11,704 nt of DNA, from contig JAICHE010000021.1 in NCBI GenBank assembly GCA_025922755.1, positions 1-11,704 on the forward strand, given 5' to 3'. Below the pieces are notes generated by a model. That model was not told the origin of the DNA and did not search any database. It saw only the letters and a program-made list of their open reading frames with translations. This stretch comes from Nitrososphaeraceae archaeon (GTDB lineage Archaea; Thermoproteota; Nitrososphaeria; Nitrososphaerales; Nitrosopumilaceae). The translations under genes and the position numbers were made by a program. Shown here piece by piece: positions 1-5,391 of this stretch. Numbering within the stretch: position 1 is the stretch's first letter; every line of letters starts with the position of its first letter.

Positions 1-732
1 GGAAAACTTGCAAATCCAGAAATGACTGTAGTTGCCGTAGGTGGAGATGGAGACGGCTTAGGGATAGGAGCTGGTCATTTTGTAGCTGCAGGACGCAGAA
101 ACATTGACATGACTTACATAATATTTGACAACGGTGTTTATGGTTTAACCAAAGGACAAGCCTCTCCCACCTTGAAATTGGGGGAAAAAACAAAATCACT
201 TCCTTCCCCTAACACAAATTATAATGTAAATCCTATAGGTCTAGCAGTAGCTAGTGGATTTACCTTTGTGGCTCGTGCATATTCTTATGATGTGAGACAT
301 CTAAAAGATCTCATTGTGAAAGCGGTTAAACATAAAGGACTTTCATTCCTTGATGTTTTACAACCATGCCCTACCTATAATGACATCAATACAAGAGATT
401 GGTATGCTGGAGCAGATTTAGCAAAAGAAGCAGCAGAGAGACATTCAAGAATCTACAAGCTAGAAGATACTCATTTTGATCCTGTGGTACATTATGCAGA
501 CCAAACCGAAGTTGATGAAAAATTAGCACAAGCCTTGATTAAATCATTAGAATGGGGTAACAAGATTCCAACTGGGATTTTCTACAAAAATGATTTGATT
601 TCTCCCTTTACAGACAGACTTACTGATAAAATCCCCAATTATTTGGAAAATCCTCCTGCCAAACAGAATATTTCTAAGGATGGAAAGCCTACAACAGATG
701 TCTCTCAATTACTTGACTCCCTTCAAGTTTAG
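1..732 (+). CDS. 2-oxoacid:ferredoxin oxidoreductase, beta subunit (5' end outside window)
   Basis: This is the thiamine-pyrophosphate-binding beta subunit of a cytoplasmic 2-oxoacid:ferredoxin oxidoreductase, which with an alpha subunit interconverts a 2-oxoacid (pyruvate or 2-oxoglutarate) with CoA and its acyl-CoA plus CO2, using ferredoxin. The frame is open from base 1, so the 243 visible residues are the C-terminal part. The N-terminus with the usual Cys-rich segment lies upstream. The TPP/Mg signature is clear: GGDGDGLGIGAGH at about residues 14-26, then RRN, and FDNGVYGLTKGQASPT at about residues 42-57. The C-terminal IFYKND segment is also family-typical. The alpha subunit gene is expected just upstream but cannot be seen. 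In ammonia-oxidising archaea such enzymes feed carbon between acetyl/succinyl-CoA and 2-oxoacids. The exact substrate cannot be told from this part. The family call is firm. Confidence 0.93.
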   Translation, partial: GKLANPEMTVVAVGGDGDGLGIGAGHFVAAGRRNIDMTYIIFDNGVYGLTKGQASPTLKLGEKTKSLPSPNTNYNVNPIGLAVASGFTFVARAYSYDVRHLKDLIVKAVKHKGLSFLDVLQPCPTYNDINTRDWYAGADLAKEAAERHSRIYKLEDTHFDPVVHYADQTEVDEKLAQALIKSLEWGNKIPTGIFYKNDLISPFTDRLTDKIPNYLENPPAKQNISKDGKPTTDVSQLLDSLQV

Positions 733-756
733 GCCAGATATGACCTAAGAAGTTAT

Positions 757-774
757 AGTCTAGTTTATTTTTAG
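757..774 (+). terminator. T-rich possible terminator after the oxidoreductase gene
   Basis: A T-rich run (TTTATTTTT at 764-772) lies about 30 bases after the stop at 732. Archaeal RNA polymerase commonly terminates at such oligo-T tracts. The same bases could instead be part of the promoter of the gene starting at 787, so the role is uncertain. Confidence 0.3.
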
Positions 775-786
775 ATCACTCTGCGG

Positions 787-1221
787 TTGAACCTAAACGA
801 AGCAAATAAAATTTTTAGAAAATCTATTATCAAGGGATTTTTTGAGCCTCAATTGGTAAATCTTGATTTTAAAAAGTCTGCAATAAAGCACCCATCCATA
901 AATGATGATGGATTGATGCAATCTGATTTATTACATGTTTTTTTTGATATTGAAACTGGATCTGACTATCCAGACGGCGATGAGTGGTTTATAGTTGAAT
1001 TGCTTTTTCCATATGATGTAAAACTTCCTGACAACTTGAAAGGTTCCGACTTTTTTACCACTATTTCTGTTGATGATGGAAAAACGTTTTGGCATCATCG
1101 TGAATTAATTCGATACAAATACGGAAAGTCAAAAAAATTAACAGATGCATTGGAATTTTTAGAATCGAAATACAAAGAATTACATGAACTTTTAGAGCCA
1201 TTACAAAAAGACCTTAGTTAA
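787..1221 (+). CDS. Conserved-looking hypothetical protein, 144 aa, acidic
   Basis: I do not recognise this protein. It is a soluble, mixed alpha/beta-looking polypeptide without signal peptide, membrane segment or Cys motif. The middle is rich in Asp and aromatic residues (DYPDGDEWF at about 58-66, then a hydrophobic strand, and DDGKTFWHHREL at about 96-107). The last 40 residues look helical and charged. An in-frame TAG at 772-774 limits the N-terminus, so the start is the TTG at 787 (CTG at 781 is the only upstream alternative). A weak TATA-like TTATAG lies at 753-758, about 31 bases before it. Its stop overlaps the 3' end of the opposite-strand gene by eight bases. Codon use and AT content match the neighbours. 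Reality as a gene is likely from length and composition; function is unknown. Confidence 0.72.
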   Translation: MNLNEANKIFRKSIIKGFFEPQLVNLDFKKSAIKHPSINDDGLMQSDLLHVFFDIETGSDYPDGDEWFIVELLFPYDVKLPDNLKGSDFFTTISVDDGKTFWHHRELIRYKYGKSKKLTDALEFLESKYKELHELLEPLQKDLS

Positions 1222-1750
1222 TTGGAGCCCAAGTGTCTCCTCTGAAGACATATTTTTTTTCTTTGGATGATGCAAAATTCAAACGCCATCTTATAGCTTT
1301 AGGATCAAATCTATAAGTCAACTCTGAAACATCTGAAGGCAACTTTTCTGGGTCCATGTGGTATGGAAGTAATTCCAAAACAAAATCTAATTTTTCAATT
1401 GCATTGTCATACCATTGTTTTTCATCCGTATCTAAGATAAAACAAATTTTTGGATTTCCTAAAAAATTAATTTTAATTTTTAATGCATTTCCTGACCCTC
1501 TTCGCCTTTTCATTTCTTTGAAGACGGCTTTGATTTGTTCCCATCTTTTGAATTCAAACCATTTGAAAAATTCTTCATTGAATGTTAACGGTATTTCCCA
1601 ATCCAGAAAACTTACAAAATCTTCATCTTCTGGCTCAATTTCTTCCTGAGAAATAGAAAATCTTGCATTCAGATAACTATACAATACTTCTATTTCCCAC
1701 GGTGAAATTCCATAATATTTCAGATGAGTTTTCAAACCTTTTTCGGACAT
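1214..1750 (-). CDS. Hypothetical protein, 178 aa
   Basis: I do not recognise this protein. It starts at an ATG (MSEKGLK) with a TATA-like CTTTAATTA about 28 bases upstream, which suits a leaderless transcript. It has no signal peptide, membrane helix or metal-binding Cys cluster. It is rich in Trp and other aromatics (PWEIEVLYSYL at about 17-27; FFKWFEFKRWEQIKAVFKEM at about 61-80) and has a basic patch KRRRGSG just after. The C-terminus has the distinctive segments IRWRLNFASS and YVFRGDTWAPIN. A shorter frame on the opposite strand inside it is a shadow. It converges with the 787-1221 gene (eight-base overlap) and is divergent from the small protein gene at 1853. It is probably a lineage-specific archaeal protein. 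Confidence 0.75.
   Translation of the reverse strand: MSEKGLKTHLKYYGISPWEIEVLYSYLNARFSISQEEIEPEDEDFVSFLDWEIPLTFNEEFFKWFEFKRWEQIKAVFKEMKRRRGSGNALKIKINFLGNPKICFILDTDEKQWYDNAIEKLDFVLELLPYHMDPEKLPSDVSELTYRFDPKAIRWRLNFASSKEKKYVFRGDTWAPIN
1252..1263 (+). terminator. Oligo-T tract, possible terminator for the 787-1221 gene
   Basis: An uninterrupted run of eight T (1253-1260) followed by CTTT lies about 32 bases past the stop at 1221, inside the convergent gene. Oligo-T is the usual archaeal termination signal. There is no clear stem in front of it. Confidence 0.35.
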
Positions 1751-1772
1751 TGATTCAAATTCATAAAATTTC

Positions 1773-1782
1773 TAATTAAAGG
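1773..1782 (-). promoter_or_regulatory. TATA-like box for the 1214-1750 gene
   Basis: Read on the minus strand this is CCTTTAATTA, centred about 28 bases before the ATG at 1750. That spacing would put the transcription start at or next to the start codon. Confidence 0.45.
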
Positions 1783-1823
1783 TTCAAAATACTGGCAAAT
1801 AATACTCAATAATAAAAACTAAA

Positions 1824-1830
1824 ATTATAA
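1824..1830 (+). promoter_or_regulatory. TATA-like box for the 1853-2179 gene
   Basis: ATTATAA after an A-rich stretch is centred about 26 bases before the ATG at 1853, consistent with a leaderless archaeal mRNA. The 102-base gap 1751-1852 thus holds two divergent promoters. Confidence 0.5.
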
Positions 1831-1852
1831 GGCATGAGAATATACATGGTAC

Positions 1853-2179
1853 ATGAAGAAAGAATTTGTTGTAAAAAGCATTGATGCTGCCCCTGATGGC
1901 GCACCTTATGTTGTAGTTTCATTATCCTCCATAAAAGATCTCAAAGAAGGAGGCTCATCTCCTCAGAATCCATTTGGGGGGCCTAAAGTCATGGGATTTA
2001 GTAACATGAATGATATGATGAAAGACCTTAACAAAATGCTATCTGGCGGAGGTGGTTTTGGAATGAATAGTGGAATTACTCAATTAAAACTCGAGATGCA
2101 TGAATACAAAGAAATGGGGTTGTCTGTAGGAGACAAAGTCTTTCTGGAACTAACTAAAGAAGAAACTCTAGGAATTTAA
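1853..2179 (+). CDS. Small Met/Gly-rich hypothetical protein, 108 aa
   Basis: I recognise no named family. The two ends look like beta strands of one small domain: residues 1-30 (EFVVKSIDAAPDGAPYVVVS) and residues 75-108 (ITQLKLEMHEYKEMG, then VGDKVFLELTKEE). The VGDKV turn is typical of small OB/SH3-like barrels. Between them, about residues 34-74, is a low-complexity insert rich in Gly, Met, Asn and Pro (NPFGGP, MNDMMKDLNKML, SGGGGFGMNSG). This could be a disordered loop with a short Met-rich amphipathic helix. The ATG at 1853 has a TATA box at the expected distance; another ATG at 1846 is in a different frame. It ends five bases before the stop of the convergent gene at 2185. It is probably a conserved archaeal protein of unknown function; a barrel fold is inferred. 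Confidence 0.78.
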   Translation: MKKEFVVKSIDAAPDGAPYVVVSLSSIKDLKEGGSSPQNPFGGPKVMGFSNMNDMMKDLNKMLSGGGGFGMNSGITQLKLEMHEYKEMGLSVGDKVFLELTKEETLGI

Positions 2180-2184
2180 TATTC

Positions 2185-2736
2185 TTAAATTGTGTTGATA
2201 TATTTCCACATGTAAAATATACCGATGGTGCCGATAACAAATAACATTGGTTTCCAAGCGAAAACTGGTAAACTTGGTGTTGAAAGCTTTACTTTATAAT
2301 TGTCAAAAATAGTTTGAACATTTTTTTTAATTTTATCATGCCAGATATTGTATTCTACTTGATACTTTTTCAAAATCTCTTCTATTTCGTAAACCACAGG
2401 AGTTCTTTGAGAAAATAAATGTTGAAGATAATCTCTTGATACCTCCACTTCTGCATGTATTCCGATTAACCCTTTCTTTAAATCTACCATACGAACATGC
2501 ATTTCCCAAGGTTTTTTCAGTTTAAGGTTTAATCCATTTCCAATTTGATCAGGTTGTTTATGTTCGAATTTTACTTTGGTGAACCCTTCTGAAGTAAATA
2601 TTTTCAAAAGATCCTCAAAATTTTTCTTTACTACGATATGTAATTGCTCTACTCCTTCTTTGTTATCTACATGTATTCTATGTTTCAGTCCGTCTAAAAA
2701 CGAAATTGTTTTGGGATAACTTGTAAGGTACTCCAT
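2185..2736 (-). CDS. Hypothetical protein with a C-terminal membrane anchor, 183 aa
   Basis: Function is not recognised. Residues 1-150 are soluble-looking, charged alpha/beta sequence. Residues about 158-178 (FAWKPMLFVIGTIGIFYMW) form one strong hydrophobic helix, followed by only a few residues (KYINTI). There is no N-terminal signal peptide, so a tail-anchored topology with the bulk in the cytoplasm is the natural reading. The frame is open to a TTG at 2748, but the ATG at 2736 is preferred because the TATA-like CTTTAAAT lies about 28 bases before it and only about 16 before the TTG. It lies downstream of cofE on the same strand with a 54-base gap that holds this promoter, so it may be transcribed on its own. 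No lipobox and no transporter features were seen. Confidence 0.77.
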   Translation of the reverse strand: MEYLTSYPKTISFLDGLKHRIHVDNKEGVEQLHIVVKKNFEDLLKIFTSEGFTKVKFEHKQPDQIGNGLNLKLKKPWEMHVRMVDLKKGLIGIHAEVEVSRDYLQHLFSQRTPVVYEIEEILKKYQVEYNIWHDKIKKNVQTIFDNYKVKLSTPSLPVFAWKPMLFVIGTIGIFYMWKYINTI

Positions 2737-2760
2737 TAAAATGACCAAAAGAAAGGTTCT

Positions 2761-2768
2761 ATTTAAAG
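2761..2768 (-). promoter_or_regulatory. TATA-like box for the membrane-anchored protein gene
   Basis: CTTTAAAT on the minus strand is centred about 28 bases before the ATG at 2736. It decides that start over the longer TTG version. Confidence 0.45.
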
Positions 2769-2790
2769 CACAAGGGAAATTTTATCAAAT

Positions 2791-3558
2791 TTACGTATTT
2801 GTCAAACCTCTAACGTAGACACATTGGTCCGGCGAGATTGCCATTTCAGATGGATTTATTTTTCTGTCGGTTAATTTTGCCCCAGAATCTCTAACTATTG
2901 CAAAAGGTTTTGATTCTGCTCCTTCTCCCATCTTGTGATTTGCAATAGTTGCGATGTTGTCGATAACTGCTTGAAATGTAACTTTCAATAAATTTCCATC
3001 AAGATCTTTTTGTGATCTCATGTCTAAGACAGGTTCAATTCCAGCACAAGCTACTGCTATTCCTGACGTACCGATTCTTGCAGGCATTAATCTACTGTCT
3101 ACAAGAATTATTCCGACATGAATCAAGAATTTTAAGAAAATTTTTCTTCTAATTTGTTCTGCTATCAAATAGGGTTTATTGGGATAGAGTATCACTTGGT
3201 TTTTCTTTGCATTTGATTTATCTATTCCAGCATTTGGCGCCATGATGTTATCCGATGAGGTAATGACAAACCCTGTTATTCCTCCAAAAATTTTATCTGA
3301 CTCACGAAGAATAACTTCTGCAATTTGAGGGTTCATTTGAAACTTTTTGGAAATTTCATTTCCTTTTTTTGATGGTCTTATGTCCTCCAAATTCACTATT
3401 CTTCCTTGCGAATTAGAGATGTATTTTGTTGAAATTACCACTACATCACCATCTTGGATATTTTGATGATTATTATTCAATGTCTCTAAAAGTGCCTCAA
3501 AAACATCAAACTCTTCTCTTTTTCTTGTGGCTACTAAGGGAAATACAGTAAGTGACAT
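2791..3558 (-). CDS. cofE: Coenzyme F420-0:L-glutamate ligase-like protein (CofE family)
   Basis: CofE adds L-glutamate residues to F420-0 with GTP in the cytoplasm, the last step of F420 synthesis. The 255-residue length fits archaeal CofE. Family features in order: DGDVVVISTKYISNSQGR at 36-53 (the DGDV...K..S...GR strand-helix), NAGIDKSN at 109-116 with the metal-binding-type Asp113, and VDSR at 153-156 with Asp154. Then come GTSGIAVACAGIEP at 163-176 and a GEGAESKPFAIVRD tail at 211-224. The usual D-T-x-GR segment after the second Asp is replaced here by DSRLMPAR, so this is a variant branch. The longest open frame begins at a TTG (3618), but the family-typical N-terminus begins at the ATG at 3558 (MSLTVFPL). 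An AT-rich box lies 22-30 bases before it. It is divergent from the leuC operon. A related ligase acting on another acceptor cannot be excluded. Confidence 0.85.
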   Translation of the reverse strand: MSLTVFPLVATRKREEFDVFEALLETLNNNHQNIQDGDVVVISTKYISNSQGRIVNLEDIRPSKKGNEISKKFQMNPQIAEVILRESDKIFGGITGFVITSSDNIMAPNAGIDKSNAKKNQVILYPNKPYLIAEQIRRKIFLKFLIHVGIILVDSRLMPARIGTSGIAVACAGIEPVLDMRSQKDLDGNLLKVTFQAVIDNIATIANHKMGEGAESKPFAIVRDSGAKLTDRKINPSEMAISPDQCVYVRGLTNT

Positions 3559-3579
3559 AATTTGTACTCGTTTTCTTTC

Positions 3580-3588
3580 TTTTTTATT
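3580..3588 (-). promoter_or_regulatory. A/T-rich TATA-like box for cofE
   Basis: AATAAAAAA on the minus strand lies 22-30 bases before the ATG at 3558. It supports the shorter cofE start, though the sequence is low-complexity. Confidence 0.35.
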
Positions 3589-3599
3589 CTTCTGAAAAG

Positions 3600-3609
3600 C
3601 TTTTAATCT
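3600..3609 (+). promoter_or_regulatory. TATA-like box of the double dehydratase operon
   Basis: CTTTTAATCT is centred about 27 bases before the ATG at 3631, giving a leaderless or nearly leaderless operon mRNA. It overlaps a perfect 10-base palindrome AAAAGCTTTT (3595-3604), which may be chance or an operator. Confidence 0.5.
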
Positions 3610-3630
3610 GTAGAGCAAGTTTTTTCGATT

Positions 3631-4902
3631 ATGAATATTGTGGAAAAAATTCTTGCTCGTGCTTCAGGAAAACAACAAGTTTCTCCTGATGATGTTATAT
3701 TTGCAAATGTGGACAAAGTTATGGTTCATGATGTCTCTGGTCCTGGGGTAATCAAAGTTTTTGATAAATTGAAGAAACAAGGAATTAATGTTGACAAGTT
3801 ATGGGATTCTTCCAAAGTGTGGGTTGCCGAAGATCATTTTGTTCCATCTGCTGACAAAATCTCTGCTGAAAATATTGTCAAATTACAAAATTTTACAAAA
3901 AATTATGGGATAGAAAAACACTTCAAATACGGAATGGGACAATATGGTATCTGTCATACCATCTCTCATGAAGAAGCAATGGTTTTACCAGGAGAGGTGT
4001 ATGTGGGTGGAGATTCTCACACAAATACTACTGGTGCACTAGGTGCATTCGCTGCTGGCTTGGGACATACCGACATTGCATATGTTTTGCTGAATGGAAA
4101 AATCTGGTTTAAGGTTCCAGAAACTTTGTACTTCAAACTTAATGGGAAATTACCTGATCATGTTATGGCCAAAGACCTGATCTTAAAAATAATTGGGGAT
4201 ATTGGAACTGATGGTGGTGCATATCAAACAATGCAGTTTGGAGGTAGTGGAATTGATGAAATGTCAGTTGAAAGTAGATTGACCTTATGTAACATGACTA
4301 CCGAAGCAGGAGCGAAAACTGGGATAGTAGAGCCTGATCAGAAAGTTGTTGATTACCTTACAAGTCGCGGAGCATCTAACATTAATCTTGTAAAGGGAGA
4401 TGCCGATGCAGAATATTCGAAAATTTATGAATATGAGGGTTCAGAGATGGAACCTATTGTAGCTAAACCCTTTTCTCCTGAAAATACATCTGTTGTTAGG
4501 GAAGCTCCCCATGTTGAGTTGGATAAATCCTATATCGGATCTTGTACTGGTGCAAAATATGAGGATCTTGAAGCAGCAGCTAAAATCCTTAAAGGAAGAA
4601 AAGTTAAGATAAGAACCGAAGTTTTACCTGCAGCAATCTCCATCTATAGAAGAGCAATGGAAAATGGTCTACTTAAGATCTTTTTAGACGCTGGAGCTAC
4701 AGTTGGCCCTCCAACTTGTGGAGCTTGCTGCGGTGCACATATGGGAGTGCTTGCAAAAGATGAAATTTGTATTAGCACTACTAACAGAAATTTTCCAGGT
4801 CGAATGGGACATGTGGATTCACAAACATATCTTTCTTCCCCACTTGTGGCAGCTGCATCTGCAGTAACAGGAAAAATAACTGATCCGAGGGATTTGAAAT
4901 GA
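3631..4902 (+). CDS. leuC: 3-isopropylmalate dehydratase / homoaconitase large subunit, archaeal type
   Basis: This is the large (catalytic, 4Fe-4S) subunit of an aconitase-superfamily hydro-lyase, acting with the small subunit encoded next. At 423 aa it has the length of the archaeal LeuC/HacA branch, not the roughly 470 aa of bacterial LeuC. Landmarks in order: GICHTISHEEAMVLPGEVYVGG at about 109-130 (split view: GICHTISHE, then LPGEVYVGG), DSHTNTTGALGAF at about 129-141, and GSCTGAKYEDL with Cys305. The last is GPPTCGACCGAHMGV with Cys363 and Cys366 completing the Fe-S ligands. An extra Cys367 directly follows the third ligand, and the usual GSCTN is GSCTG. The substrate may be isopropylmalate (leucine), homoaconitate (lysine by the alpha-aminoadipate route) or both. 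A second, bacterial-type pair follows, so a homoaconitase role here is plausible but inferred. The first gene of the operon starts with a well-placed TATA box. Confidence 0.93.
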   Translation: MNIVEKILARASGKQQVSPDDVIFANVDKVMVHDVSGPGVIKVFDKLKKQGINVDKLWDSSKVWVAEDHFVPSADKISAENIVKLQNFTKNYGIEKHFKYGMGQYGICHTISHEEAMVLPGEVYVGGDSHTNTTGALGAFAAGLGHTDIAYVLLNGKIWFKVPETLYFKLNGKLPDHVMAKDLILKIIGDIGTDGGAYQTMQFGGSGIDEMSVESRLTLCNMTTEAGAKTGIVEPDQKVVDYLTSRGASNINLVKGDADAEYSKIYEYEGSEMEPIVAKPFSPENTSVVREAPHVELDKSYIGSCTGAKYEDLEAAAKILKGRKVKIRTEVLPAAISIYRRAMENGLLKIFLDAGATVGPPTCGACCGAHMGVLAKDEICISTTNRNFPGRMGHVDSQTYLSSPLVAAASAVTGKITDPRDLK

Positions 4903-5384
4903 AAGGCAACGTAATCAAGTATGAACGAGACAACATTGACACGGATGTCATAATACCTGGCCAGTACTTAAAAATCCATGATTATTCTGAATTAGCAAGC
5001 CATGCCATGGAAGGACTAGATCCTCAATTTCATTCAAAGGTAAAAGAAGGTGACTTTATTTTATCTGGAAAAAATTTTGGTTGTGGTTCCTCTCGTGAAC
5101 ATGCGCCAATAGCTCTTTCTCATTCAGGCATAAAGGCCGTTCTTGCTCTTTCTTTTGCACGTATATTTTATAGAAATGCCGTTGATGGTGCATTTTTGCT
5201 TCCCATTGAAATTGAAGAAGATGCATATCATGGAATTTCTGAAGGTGATGAAATCGATATTGATGTCAAATTAAATGAAATTAAAAATTTAACAAAAAAT
5301 CAATCCTATAAAATGAAACCATTTTCGGAAATCATTGGAAAAATAATTGAAGCAGGTGGCTTGTTCAAATACAAACCAGATTAG
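4899..5384 (+). CDS. leuD: 3-isopropylmalate dehydratase / homoaconitase small subunit, archaeal type
   Basis: This is the swivelling small subunit that closes over the Fe-S active site of the preceding large subunit. Its 161 aa match the short archaeal LeuD/HacB branch. Visible landmarks: NIDTDVIIPGQYLKI at 12-26, GKNFGCGSSREHAP at 57-70 (the substrate-binding GCGSSRE loop), and SFARIFYRNAVDGAFLLPIE. The YLKI loop is the position that, in Methanocaldococcus enzymes, separates homoaconitase (YLRT) from isopropylmalate isomerase (YLVY-like). Lys25 here is basic like the homoaconitase Arg, but Ile26 differs from Thr. The ATG overlaps the stop of the large-subunit gene (ATGA), with GAGG about eight bases before it, indicating translational coupling. 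Family assignment is firm; substrate is not. Confidence 0.92.
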   Translation: MKGNVIKYERDNIDTDVIIPGQYLKIHDYSELASHAMEGLDPQFHSKVKEGDFILSGKNFGCGSSREHAPIALSHSGIKAVLALSFARIFYRNAVDGAFLLPIEIEEDAYHGISEGDEIDIDVKLNEIKNLTKNQSYKMKPFSEIIGKIIEAGGLFKYKPD

Positions 5385-5391
5385 ATTAAAA

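Noticed and set aside
1356..1649. Open frame of 97 codons on the plus strand inside the 1214-1750 gene
   Set aside because: It is fully antisense to a longer frame with a promoter; its Ser-rich, low-information translation is typical of a shadow.
3559..3618. Twenty extra N-terminal residues of cofE from an upstream TTG
   Set aside because: The extension is Lys/Arg-rich, not part of the family, and would overlap the cofE TATA-like box and reach into the leuC promoter.
5347..5391. Fifteen extra N-terminal residues of leuC2 from a TTG inside leuD1
   Set aside because: They overlap leuD1, and the LeuC family N-terminus begins at the ATG at 5392.
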